Source of the DNA: Tetradesmus obliquus
Taxonomy: Eukaryota; Chlorophyta; Chlorophyceae; Sphaeropleales; Scenedesmaceae
Direction of reading: 5' to 3'
NCBI GenBank assembly: GCA_030272155.1
Contig: CP126197.1
Location: forward strand, 4,704,001 to 4,768,000
DNA length: 64,000 bases
Shown: positions 47,383 to 59,000 of the stretch, one piece after another
Layout of the letters: every line of letters begins with the position of its first letter
Position numbering within the stretch: the stretch's first letter is position 1
Program-made: the position numbers and the translations under genes
Notes under the pieces: model-generated
Told to the model about the DNA's origin: nothing
The model's database searches: none
What the model saw: only the letters and a program-made list of their open reading frames with translations

Positions 47383-50300
47383 ATGGAGCTGTGCCACGGG
47401 CAGCGCGCAAGCTCTGTGCTCGGCAGTGGAGTGCGCAGTTCAAGCAAGCATGCTTCACTAGTCCCAGCAGTTGTTGCTGGAGCCAGGGGATTGCCCCATC
47501 CCGCCAGCCAGGTGAAACGGGGCGCTACACTTTTGCAGCCTGGGCACATGGGCCGCACTGGGTCCACCTGCTGGGAAACTTTTGTCGAAAGCATGTTTAT
47601 TACATTGATCGAATTATGAATTTGACATTTAAACGGGGATTGTAACCTCTGAGAGTCTCACCTGGTGGTATGGTCGTGTTCATTGCTGCTCGGTGTAGGC
47701 GGCTTTCTCGCAGGCCCAGGCGCCTCAGGCCCTCGCAGCGGCCAGGAGGTCTGCCAGGAATGCAGCCAAGCAGCTGACGGCAGCATCATGGGTGCCAAAC
47801 GCAGTGCAGCCCGCAGCAGAGGCCCAGGCGGTGCCCGAGCAGGCGCAGGCAAAGCCCCAGCCAGTGGTGGCCGACCTGGAGACTATCCTGCAGGAGCGCG
47901 ATGCCTGCGGAGTAAGCAATTCGAATTTCGGCTAGCAGCAGCGCAACGTTCGGTACCTGTGGCGCAGTGACTCACAGCAGTAATGTGTTTTGCTGCAGGT
48001 GGGCTTCATTGCCAACCTGAGGAGCATCAAGAGCCACACCATCGTTGAGCAGGTGAGGCATCAGAAACATATTCAACACTAGCAGCAGTAATGCTGCTGC
48101 CTCTTCCGCAGTAAAGATTAGCAGGCAGGCATGGAAACTCCGGAAACAGCAGCACCAGCAGCAACATCATTGTGGCAGAGCCCCTAACATGAGCTGAATC
48201 CTATGCGACGGCAGTGACAAGCGAAGCAGTAAGCAGGGGTTGTGAAACTTGCGGACGCAGTGGTGCTGGCTATGTGCCAAACCCATGGAGGCGGCAGTGT
48301 GTGGCGTTAACCACCTCAACCGCTGCGAAGCTGCTGCTTGAAGGAAGCAGCTGAGGGATCATGTACATTAAACAGAGCAGCAGCCTTCCATCTCCTGGTG
48401 CTCTTGCACGTGCTGTGGTCGTTCAGCTCTGTGCACTGGGCTCTGCTTCGCTGCCAGCAGCAGTTGCAGCAGTGCTGCCTGTATACAAAAGACTCCAGGT
48501 CACAGCCCCGCAAACCTACCCGCAGCCGCAGCACCAGCTGAGAGCTGTCGCACGTGCTGCGCTGCTGTTGTGGACGAATCAATTGTAAAACAAAAACACA
48601 TGCTGCTGCATACAGGCGCTGCGTGCGCTCGGCTGCATGGAGCACCGCGGCGCGTGCTCTGCTGACGATGACAGTGGTGACGGCGCAGGCCTGATGACGC
48701 AGATCCCCTGGAAGCTGCTCAAGAAGGACATGCCAGCCCTCAATGAGGCCACCACAGGGTGAGCAATGGGCTGGGCAGCAGCAGCAGTGCGCCATTTGCA
48801 GCAGCAGGGTTGCCTGTAGCAGTGGGCTTGCGGTTGGCAACGAAACTGTTGTGCGGCAGCAGGGCCATATGTAGCAGTGGGCTAGTGGCCGGCAACAAGG
48901 TTTTGTTCTGCAGCAGGGCTGTGTGCAGCAGTGTAGAGGCAGCAGCGGCTAGCAGTAGAGGGTGGTGCCCGCAGCGCTCGAGGTGACAAATACCAGGACG
49001 GTGAACAGCAGCAAGAGGCGCGTTCCTATGGGCTGAGCAGCAGCGACAATGTGTGCGCAGTGGCTGGCAGAGTCAGGGGCAGAGGCAGCTGACAGCAGTG
49101 GCAGCAGAATGGGCGGCAGGCACAGCAGAAACAGCAGCAGTGACCTGCTGCAGCTGCTGTCCCTGCAATGGCAGCGTCGCTATGTTTCTGCTAAACAGGC
49201 AGTGGCATGTTTTGAATGGCTTGTGAGCTGCCGAGCTGCATGGCAGTGTCCGCAGAGGCTCTTCAGGTTCAGTGTGATACAACAGCAGCAGCTGCAGCTA
49301 TTGGTGCAGGTACACTCCTCTCATGCATCATCATCTGCTGCTGCTGCTGCTGCACGCTTGCAGTGTGGGCATGATGTTCATACCCAATGACGACGCGCTG
49401 GAGGCCCAGGTCAACGCACTGACAGCGACACAGGCACGCAAAACTTGAACACAGGCACCCTGACACTCAATATTTCTGCGTCACTTGCTGCTGCAGTGTG
49501 GGCATGATGTTCATGCCCAATGATGACGCGCTGGAGGCTCAGGCCAAGGCGCTGGCTGAGGAGGTGGTTGCTGCTGAGGGGCTGGCCCTGCTGGGCTGGC
49601 GGCAGGTGCCCATCGCGCCCGAGGTGGTGGGCCGCTTCGCAAAGGCCACGCAGCCGCGCATCTGGCAGGTGGGCTCGGGCTAGGTTTTCAACTGCTGACA
49701 GCTAGTTGGGGGTTGACCTGCAGTGTATGGGCATGTTTTGAGGTGTCAATGGGGTGATCATGCTGTGAGGGCGAGGGGGGTGGTAGACCGCTTGGCAAAT
49801 GCTACGCAGCCGTGCATCTGGCAGGTGGGCTGAGGGGATGGTCTAGGGCTGTTGATCAGGTGCATATGCAGTGTCAGGTGCATATGCAGTGTCAGTGCTA
49901 GAGGAGGTGGGCCGCTTCGCAAAGGCCACGCAGCCGCGCATCTGGCAGGTGGGCTGGGTTGAGGTTCAGCTAGTGACAGCTAGTTGGGGGGTGACCTGCA
50001 GCGTTTGGCTATGTTTTGAGGTGTGTCAATGGGGTGAGCATGCTGTGAGGGCGAGGGGGGTGGTGCGCCGCTTGGCAAATAGCCATGCATCGGTCAGAGT
50101 CACCGTGTATGATGTTGCATCTTCACCTGCATCTGTGCCTGCAGATGTTCATCAGCGGCAAGCCCGGCCAGGCTGGTGACGAGCTGGAGCGCCAACTGTT
50201 CATTGTGCGCAAGCTCATCGAGCGCGCCAAGACTGCAGCCATGGGCGCGGCAGCAGAGGACTTCTACGCATGCTCGCTGTCCAACAGGACCATCGTGTAC

Positions 50301-53300
50301 AAGGTACGACAGCACAGCTTTAAGCTGTGCGGCAGCACAGCTTTGCTGGCAAGGGGATAGCTGGCTGTGGGTCGCACAAAGTGCAGCGCAGAGTGTTAAG
50401 CAGACACAGCACCAGCGTGGAGCAGCACATCATTGTGCTTGGGGCGCGCAGCTAGCTGCTGGTATGCAAGAACAGCGCTAGGTGGATTGCGCAGCAGCAG
50501 GATCAGGCGCACAAGACAGAATCCGCGGCTTGTATCAAGCAGCAGCAGCAGCAGTGAGGCAGTGGTTTCCTGTAGCATTGCTCCCACTGCTATTGGTATG
50601 GGTGGCGACCGGCAGCTGCTGCTGTGCCTCATACTGCTGCTGCTTTTCTCGAGGCCAAGCAAGCAGCTGCCGGGGTGCTTTTGGCGCCTTCCAGAGTTCA
50701 CACCTGCCTGTTGTCCTGCTTGCTGACACATATCATGCCGTGCTTTGTTTCTCGCAGGGCATGCTGCGCTCCGTGGTGGTGGGGGCCTTCTACAAGGACC
50801 TGGTCAACACGGACTACGAGACCGCATTTGCCATCTACCACAGGCGCTTCTCCACCAACACCACGCCCAAGTGGCCGCTGGCACAGCCCATGCGCATCCT
50901 GGGACACAACGGTGAGGCACTGTGGCGAACTGCAGCAGCAGCAGCGCTTGGCAAACTTTGCACGCTTCCTTCGCAACCCAAGTGATGGCTGCTATCTCCG
51001 TTATTTGGTATCAATGTTCAGCAGTGCGTTCTCACCATTAAAACTGTGTTTATGTCCCTGCAGGCGAGATCAACACGCTGCAGGGCAACCTCAACTGGAT
51101 CGCCTCCCGCCAGAACGAGCTGGAGCATCCCGTGTGGGCCGGCCGCGAGGGCCAGCTGCTGCCGCTGTGCAACGCAGCAGAGAGCGACAGCGCCAACCTG
51201 GACCACGTGGCAGAGCTGCTAGTGAGGACAGGCCTGGAGCCGCAGGAGAGCCTGATGCTGCTGGTGCCGGAGGCTTTCAGGAACCACCCCGACCTCATGA
51301 AGGAGTACCCCGAGGTGAGCAGGCTTTGTTGTTATATGACATGTTATTTCTGGCGGATAGGCGGTATGCTTATGTTGCCTGCTGCTTCTGCTGTGTGGCT
51401 GTGGGTGCGGTTCTTGTGGATTGTTGCCCAAAACTCCACGTAGTGACGCTTGCAGAGTGCACCAACTCACTCCAGCTTACAACATGTCACTAACATGTCA
51501 ATAACATGTTGTAACGTAACATCCGCAGGTGGTGGACTTCTACGAGTTCTACGAGGGCCTGCAGGAGGGCTGGGACGGCCCCGCGCTGCTGGTCTTCTCT
51601 GACGGCAAGCGCGTGGGTGCGCGCCTGGACCGCAACGGCTTGCGCCCCGCACGCTTCTGGCGCACCGCCGACGACACCATCTACGTTGCCTCAGAGGTGC
51701 GGCTGTGGCGCTGCTTGACCTGGGTCCACAGTAGGACAACATGTGTTCATCTGGCTTTGGTTTGAGCCTGGCTGCACATGCACGTGATATACGTGATCAT
51801 CAACAATGACGTTGCTGTCGCTGACGCCTTTTCTGCTTGTGCTCTGGCCTGCAGGTGGGCGTGCTGGGTGACGTGATGAGCAACGCAGAGAACATTGTGG
51901 CCAAGGGCCGCCTGGGCCCCGGGCAGATGGTGCTGGCTGACCTGGAGACAGGTGAGAGACAAAAGCAGGAGCAGCAGCAGGAGCATGGCAGCAGCAGCAG
52001 CAGCGGCAGCCGCAGCAGCTGAGCAGGAACAGCATCTGCAGTGTCTGATAGTGATGAATGTGTGTGTGGAACCTGGGCAGATGGTGCTGGCAGACCTAGG
52101 GACAGGTGGGTGGCAGCAGCAGCAGAATGAGAGGCAGCAACAGCGGCGCTGACAGCAGCAAGAGCTAGTGCAGTGCAATGAGTGAATGGGGTGGGGAGGG
52201 GTAGGAGCTACCGTAAGCACCGGCAGGCTTTGGAGATACCAGCAACAAAGCAGCAGTTGACTCCGCAGCTGCAAATGCCTGCATTGGTGTGTGATGCTTA
52301 CAAAACATCACACTGGTTGTCCTGATCATCTCCATCACATCCCATTCCCTGCAGGTGCATTCGGAGAGAACGCGTCCATCAGCAAGGCTATCGCCACCAA
52401 GCAGCCCTACAAGGAGTGGGTGGCCAAGAGTGTGAGGCGCCTGGAGGACATGAGCCCTGTTTCATACCCGGCAGAGGCCAAGATGGAAAACGCCACGCTG
52501 CTGCGCCTGCAGGTGAGGATTGTATTGGCGCTGTACGGCTGTGGTGTGGTTTTGTGGCTGCAAGTTGCCGTGTATGTTGTGGAGTTCTTATAAACATCTG
52601 CTTCGTATTGACATTGACAGCTGCAGGCGTAGTCACGTTGGCGCTAGCTCAAGCCACACTCAGTACGTGACTGTGGCTTCTGCTAGCGCCGCCGTGCCTT
52701 GGCTTTCAGCCGTCGGTGACATTCCAACAGAGGAGCACACATATCATATGCCGCCTGGTTTGTGCGTGTGGGACGTTGTTTGTCAAACGTTTAGGAACAT
52801 CAAGACTCCTTGCTGAGCACGCACTGCTGCTGCTGCTGCCAGGCCATCAATGGCATGGGTGCCGAAGACACGCATATGTGTTAGTCATAACGACAGGGCC
52901 AACAAGTGTTGCTGTTCTGCTGCTGCTGCTGCTGCTGCTTCCAGGCCGCCAACGGCATGGGTGCTGAGGACGCGCAGATGGTTGTTGAGGGCATGGCGCA
53001 GGCCGGCGTGGAGCCCACCTACTGCATGGGTGATGACATCCCCCTGGCGGTGCTGTCTGACAAGCCCCACATGCTGTTCAACTACTTCAAGCAGCGCTTC
53101 GCACAGGTTGGGGTTCGAAACGTGCACCTGCGTGTCAAGAGTCTGGCTGAACTGCTGTGGATGCACATGCTATGGTCTTGCCTGATCGGCCATGTATAGA
53201 ATTGCTTTGCAGCGGACCTCCAACAGTAAATGCCACAGCAAGCGTTGGCAGGCTTCATGCAACGCCTGGAGTACTGCAACTCATGTGTTTGCGTGTGCGT

Positions 53301-56062
53301 CTCCCTTGTCCACTGCCGCCAGGTGACCAACCCTCCCATCGACCCGCTGCGTGAGGGCCTGGTCATGAGCCTGGAGATGCGCCTGGGAGGACGCGGCAAC
53401 CTGCTCAACCCGGGAGCTGACACATACCGCCAGGTAGGTCTTGTGGGGTGCTAGGGGCATTTTGAGAGGACGTGTATGTGACTAGTTGCTGCTGGAGGTG
53501 CGCCTGGGAGGCCGCGGCAACCTGCTCAACCCGGGAACCGCCAGGTGCGAAAGTAGATGCGCAAAAGGCAGACACCTGTAGCGCAGCAGCGCTATCTGCC
53601 GCCGTGTGCATGTGCTTACTGCTGCAGCAGCTGCTGCACGCGCTCAGCGTAGCGCCTCAGACGAATCACAATCTTTAGCAGCTGCATGAGTTCACCAGGC
53701 TGTGGGCTCACACCTGTGCCCTTGCACACACAGGTGCTGCTCAACAGCCCCATCCTGCTGGAGTCCCAGCTGGCCGCCATTGCTGCTGACGCCACTTGTC
53801 AACGAACACAATCGCATGCGCTCACCACTCGCTGTGGTCGCCGCTGTCCCGCTTTGTTCTTCCTCTGTTCTGCTCCTCTTCTGCTTTTCATCAAACAGGT
53901 GCTGCTGAACAGCCCCGTCCTGCTGGAGTCCCAGCTGGCAGCCATCGCTGCTGACGCCACTTGTCAACAAACACATCGCATGCGCTCACCACTCGCTGTG
54001 GCCGCCCCTGTTGCGCTTTGTTTCTCCTCTGTTTCGCTCCTGTTCTGTTCTTTATTCAACAGGTGCTGCTGAACAGCCCCATCCTGCTGGAGAGCCAGCT
54101 GGCAGCCATCGCTGCTGACGCCACGCTGAAGAGCAAGACCTTTGACATCGCCTTCAAGGCAGGCACCCAGGGCAGCCTGGCTGCTGCTCTGGCCAAGCTG
54201 TGCGCGGATGTGGAGGCAGCAGTGAAGGCAGGCTGCCAGTGCGTGGTGCTGAGCGACAAGGCGACTGAGACAGACATGCAGCCGGGCGTGGTGCCGATTC
54301 CTAGTCTGCTGGCCACTGGCGCGGTGCACCACCACCTGATCCGCACAGGTGCGAGGCGTGGGGTGGTTTTGCAACAGATGGGAAGCACGATGGATTGAGT
54401 AGTGGTGGTCGATAGATTAAATGTCAGTAGGGCAGGGACTGGGGTGTGCGAGGCGTGAGGGGTGTCTGAGTGTGCGAGGCGTGAGGGGTGTCTGAGTGTG
54501 CGAGGCGTGAGGGGTGTCTGAGTGTGCGAGGCGTGAGGGGTGTCTGAGTGTGCGAGGCGTGAGGGGTGTCTGAGTGTGCGAGGCGTGAGGGGTGTCTGAG
54601 TGTGCGAGGCGTGAGGGGTGTCTGAGTGTGCGAGGCGTGAGGGGTGTCTGAGTGTGCGAGGCGTGAGGGGTGTCTGACACAAGACGCCTGGATGTTGGAA
54701 GGAAGGTGTGTGGCAGCAAGGAAGGGAGTGGCAGGGACTGTGCATGGCAAGTACACAGCATTTGGCTGTTGGCATACATTGGTGCTTGATGTAGGCTGAG
54801 CGGCAGATAAAGCTGACTCATACTCCCTTGTGCTGCTGCTCTTGCCTTGTATCACAGGCCTGCGCAGCGACACCTCCATCGTGGTGGAGACGGCCCAGGC
54901 CTTCTCCACGCACCACGCCGCCATGCTGATTGGGTATGGCGCGCACGCGCTGTGCCCCTACCTGGCCTACGAGACGGCGCGCCAGTGGAGGCTCAGCAAC
55001 CGCACGCAGAGCCTGGTCAAGAGCGGCAAGGTGTGCAGAGCAAGTTTGTTACATTTGGGTCCTTTAATGTGTGAAAATGCGTTTGTTTGATTGTTCTTTT
55101 AGGGTGGTACAGCACACCAGTAGTGTGCCGATTGGGGGGTGTAACGGCTAGCATGCCACATACGCTGTTAGACTGCTAGGAGGCTTTCTCCGCACATGTT
55201 ACATTTTGCTCGTGTAACACGCTGTCACATAACGTTACATCCGCAGGTGCCGGACATCAGCGTGGGTGACGCGCAGAAGAACCTGAAGAAGAGCCTGGAG
55301 AAGGGCATCCTGAAGATCCTGTCCAAGATGGGCATTAGCCTGCTGGGCTGCTACCACGGCGCACAGATCTTCGAGGCGTACGGCCTCAGCAGGGAGGTGC
55401 GTGCACACAACGTGTTTGGCAGCTGCTGCTTTGTGCAACAGGACATGATAGCGTGTAGTTTGTGCTGGCTGGTAGGTGAGCTGCTGCTGGCAATGCTTGG
55501 GCATTGGGTGTAGCGTGCTGTATGTTGAGTCAAGCTTGACAGCCGTGTGTCTTGGTGCTCCCCGCTATTCGTGTGCTGACATCGCTGCTGCTGCTGCTGC
55601 CACCGCCGCCGCTGCAGGTGATTGACACCGCCTTCACTGGCAGCGTGTCGCGTATCGGCGGCATGAGCCTGGCTGACCTGCAGCGCGAGGCGGAGAGCTT
55701 CTGGGCCAAGGTGGGCGGGGGCAGCTGGCTGAGACGGGTGCAGTTAATAGACGGCAGGATACACGCAATTGGGTTTATGGGAACCTGTACGAGATATGTG
55801 TTATGTATGAGGCCGAGAGCTTGTGGGCCAAGGTGGGGGCCAGCAGCTGCTGCGCGTGCATGGTGCCTGCAAGTATCGACAGCAGGATGCACACTTCCCT
55901 GAAGGGCTTCACACCAGGTGTGCTTTGGTTTGCGTACGTGACTTATGTCTTATATACTCATCGCTCCGAACATGTTTTTTTCTGCCTGCAGGGCTTCCCT
56001 GAGAAGGCCATGTCAAAGCTGGAGGACTACGGCTTCATCCAGAGCAGGGCCAAGGTGAGCGG

Positions 56063-56093
<31 letters not shown>

Positions 56094-59000
56094 TGCGTCT
56101 ATGTTGTGCATGCAGCACATAGCACAGCATAGTCTGTGCACCCTTTGCAGCAGCGGAAGCTGGCGATGGTTTGTGACAGCTGTGCTGCTGAGGCTCCGCA
56201 GTGCTCAGTTTGTCTGGGGCATGTGCTCCCGCACACGCTTCATCCTCTCGTTCATCTCTATCCAATTGCAGGGCGAGTACCACGCCAACAACCAGACCAT
56301 GGCCAAGCTGCTGCACAAGGCCATCGGCCTCGGCAGCGGCAGCGCCACAGACGCCAGCGCCTACGAGGCCTACATGGCGCACTTTGAGTCTGCGCCCCCA
56401 CACGTGCTGCGCGACTGCCTGGCGCTGGAGAGCGGCAAGCAGCCCATCAGCGTGGACGAGGTTGAGCCTGCTGCTGACATCATGAAGCGCTTCTGCACGG
56501 GCGGCATGTCCCTGGGAGCCATCAGCCGCGAGGTGGGTTGTTGTGCTGTTGCAGTTGCTGCTGCTGTGCAGCCTGCAGTGTTTGCTCCAGCGCATTGTGC
56601 TTGAAGTGCCCGCATGGGCGGGCATGAACCTGGGAGCCCTCAGCCACAATGTGGGCAGCGCGCTGTGCTTTTGTTGAAGCTGCAGTGGTGTTTGATCTGT
56701 CTGCTTTCGCTGCTTTGGTGTGGTGTGATTTATACGCTCTGTGCAAGGAGGCAGCGCGCATCATGCATGCATGGACTGCAGCTTCCTCAAAGCTCGTCAA
56801 TCATGGGCGCATTGATGACTGAATAATCATTATGGACTCGCACATGTACCTGCAGACGCACGAGACCATCGCCGTGGCAGTCAACCGCATCGGCGGCAAG
56901 TCAAACTCCGGCGAGGGAGGCGAGGACCCCATTCGCTGGACCACACTGGGCGACGCAGATGATGCTGGCAAGTCAGCCAGCTTCCCTTACCTGCGCGGCC
57001 TGCAGAACGGTGACACCGCCACCTCCAAGATCAAGCAGGTTGCCAGCGGGCGGTTTGGCGTCACTCCGGAATTCCTGGTGAACGCGGACCAGCTGGAGAT
57101 CAAGATCGCGCAGGTGGGTGTGAAGTTTCGGTGGGAAGTTGTGTGTAACAATGTACTGCGTGGGTGACACATAGGTTTGGCGTCACCCCGGAGTTCCTGG
57201 TGAACGCGGACCAGCTGGAGATCAAGACCGCGCAGGTGGGTGTGAAGTTTGGTGTGAAGTCTGGTGGGAGTCCTGTGCTGCCGTGTCAGTGGCACTGTTA
57301 GCTCGGCTCTGCTGCTCTACTTGCTCTGCTGCTCGGACCGCACCAAGATTTGAGGCGCTCGTGCCTGGTCAGGTGGTGGGCCGCTGCAGTATGCATGCCT
57401 CAAGCAGCAAAGCCCTTTCCTCAGTGTTGTATGTGTGCCTCCATCTCGTGCTGCAGGGCGCCAAGCCTGGAGAAGGTGGCCAGCTGCCAGGCAAGAAGGT
57501 GTCGCCGTACATCGCCAACCTGCGCCGCAGCAAGCCTGGCGTGCCGCTGATTAGCCCGCCACCCCACCACGACATCTACTCCATCGAGGACCTGGCGCAG
57601 CTGATCTATGACCTGCACCAGATCAACCCCGCCGCCAAGGTGGGTGGCAGGCCCGCTGCTGCTGCTGCTGCTGCTGCTGCTGCGGGTATGGTGTGTGTTG
57701 TGTTTGGCCTGTCTCGCAGCATCACCAAGCCTCACCTCACACTGATTAGCAATACTCCAAGCACTGTTGTACGCATGGGAGTGCAGCAGCACAATAATGT
57801 CTTTTGTACAGTGTCATGTCATGTAACATGTTGCTCTTCATGTTATCTTTCTTGTGCAGGTGTCTGTGAAGCTGGTGGCTGAGGCTGGCATTGGTGTTGT
57901 CGCGTCTGGCGTGGCCAAGGCCAACGCTGACGTTATCCAGATCAGCGGCCACGACGGCGGCACGGGCGCCAGCCCCATCAGCAGCATCAAGCACGCGGGA
58001 GGCCCCGTGGAGATGGGCATTGCAGAGACGCACCAGGTGTTGACGCGCAACGAGCTGCGCGAGCGCGTCGTGCTGCGCGCAGACGGCGGCTTCCGCAGCG
58101 GCCGCGATGTCCTCATCGCGGCAGCGCTGGGCGCAGACGAGTATGGCTTTGGCACAGTGGCCATGATTGCCACCGGCTGCATCATGGCACGCGTGTGCCA
58201 CACCAACAACTGCCCCGTGGGTGTGGCGAGCCAGCGCGAGGAGCTGCGCGCGAGGTTCCCCGGCGCGCCTGCCGACCTGGTCAACTTCTTCCACTTTGTG
58301 GCAGAGGAGGTGGGTTCGGTTGGAGTTTTATATTATGTTTGTTGGTGTTTAGAGTGTGGCGAGCCAGCGCGAGGAGCTGCGCGCGAGGTTCCCCGGCGCG
58401 CCTGCCGACCTGGTCAACTTCTTCCACTTTGTGGCAGAGGAGGTGGGTTCGGTTGGAGTTTTATATTATGTTTGTTGGTGTTTAGAGTGTGGCGAGCCAG
58501 CGCGAGGAGCTGCGCGCGAGGTTCCCCGGCGCGCCTGCCGACCTGGTCAACTTCTTCCACTTTGTGGCAGAGGAGGTGGGTTCGGTTGGAGTTTTATATT
58601 ATGTTTGTTGGTGTTTAGAGTGTGGCGAGCCAGCGCCAGGAGCTGCGCGCGAGGTTCCCCGGCGCGCCTGCCGACCTGGTCAACTTCCACTTTGTGGCAG
58701 AGGAGGTGGGTTTAATTGGGGTTTTATATCATGTTTCTTGGTGTTTAGAGTGTGGTGAGCCAGCGCGAGGAGCTGCTTGCCAGCTTCCTTGGTGCTCCGG
58801 CTGACCTGGTTGACTTCTTCCACTTGGTGGCAGAGGAGGTGGGTTTGGTTGGGGTTTTATGTCATGTTTGTTGGTGTTTAGAGTGTGGCGAGCCAGCGCG
58901 AGGAGCTGAGGGCCAGGTTCCCCGGCGCGCCTGCCGGCCTGGTCAACTTCTTCCACTTTGTGGCGGAGGAGGTGCGCGCAATTTCGTTGGCAGAGGTTCT

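Noticed and set aside
53692-54821. Minus-strand ORFs over GOGAT exon 14 and the 26-bp minisatellite
   Set aside because: They are repeat-driven frames; the plus strand carries the conserved GOGAT exons in phase.
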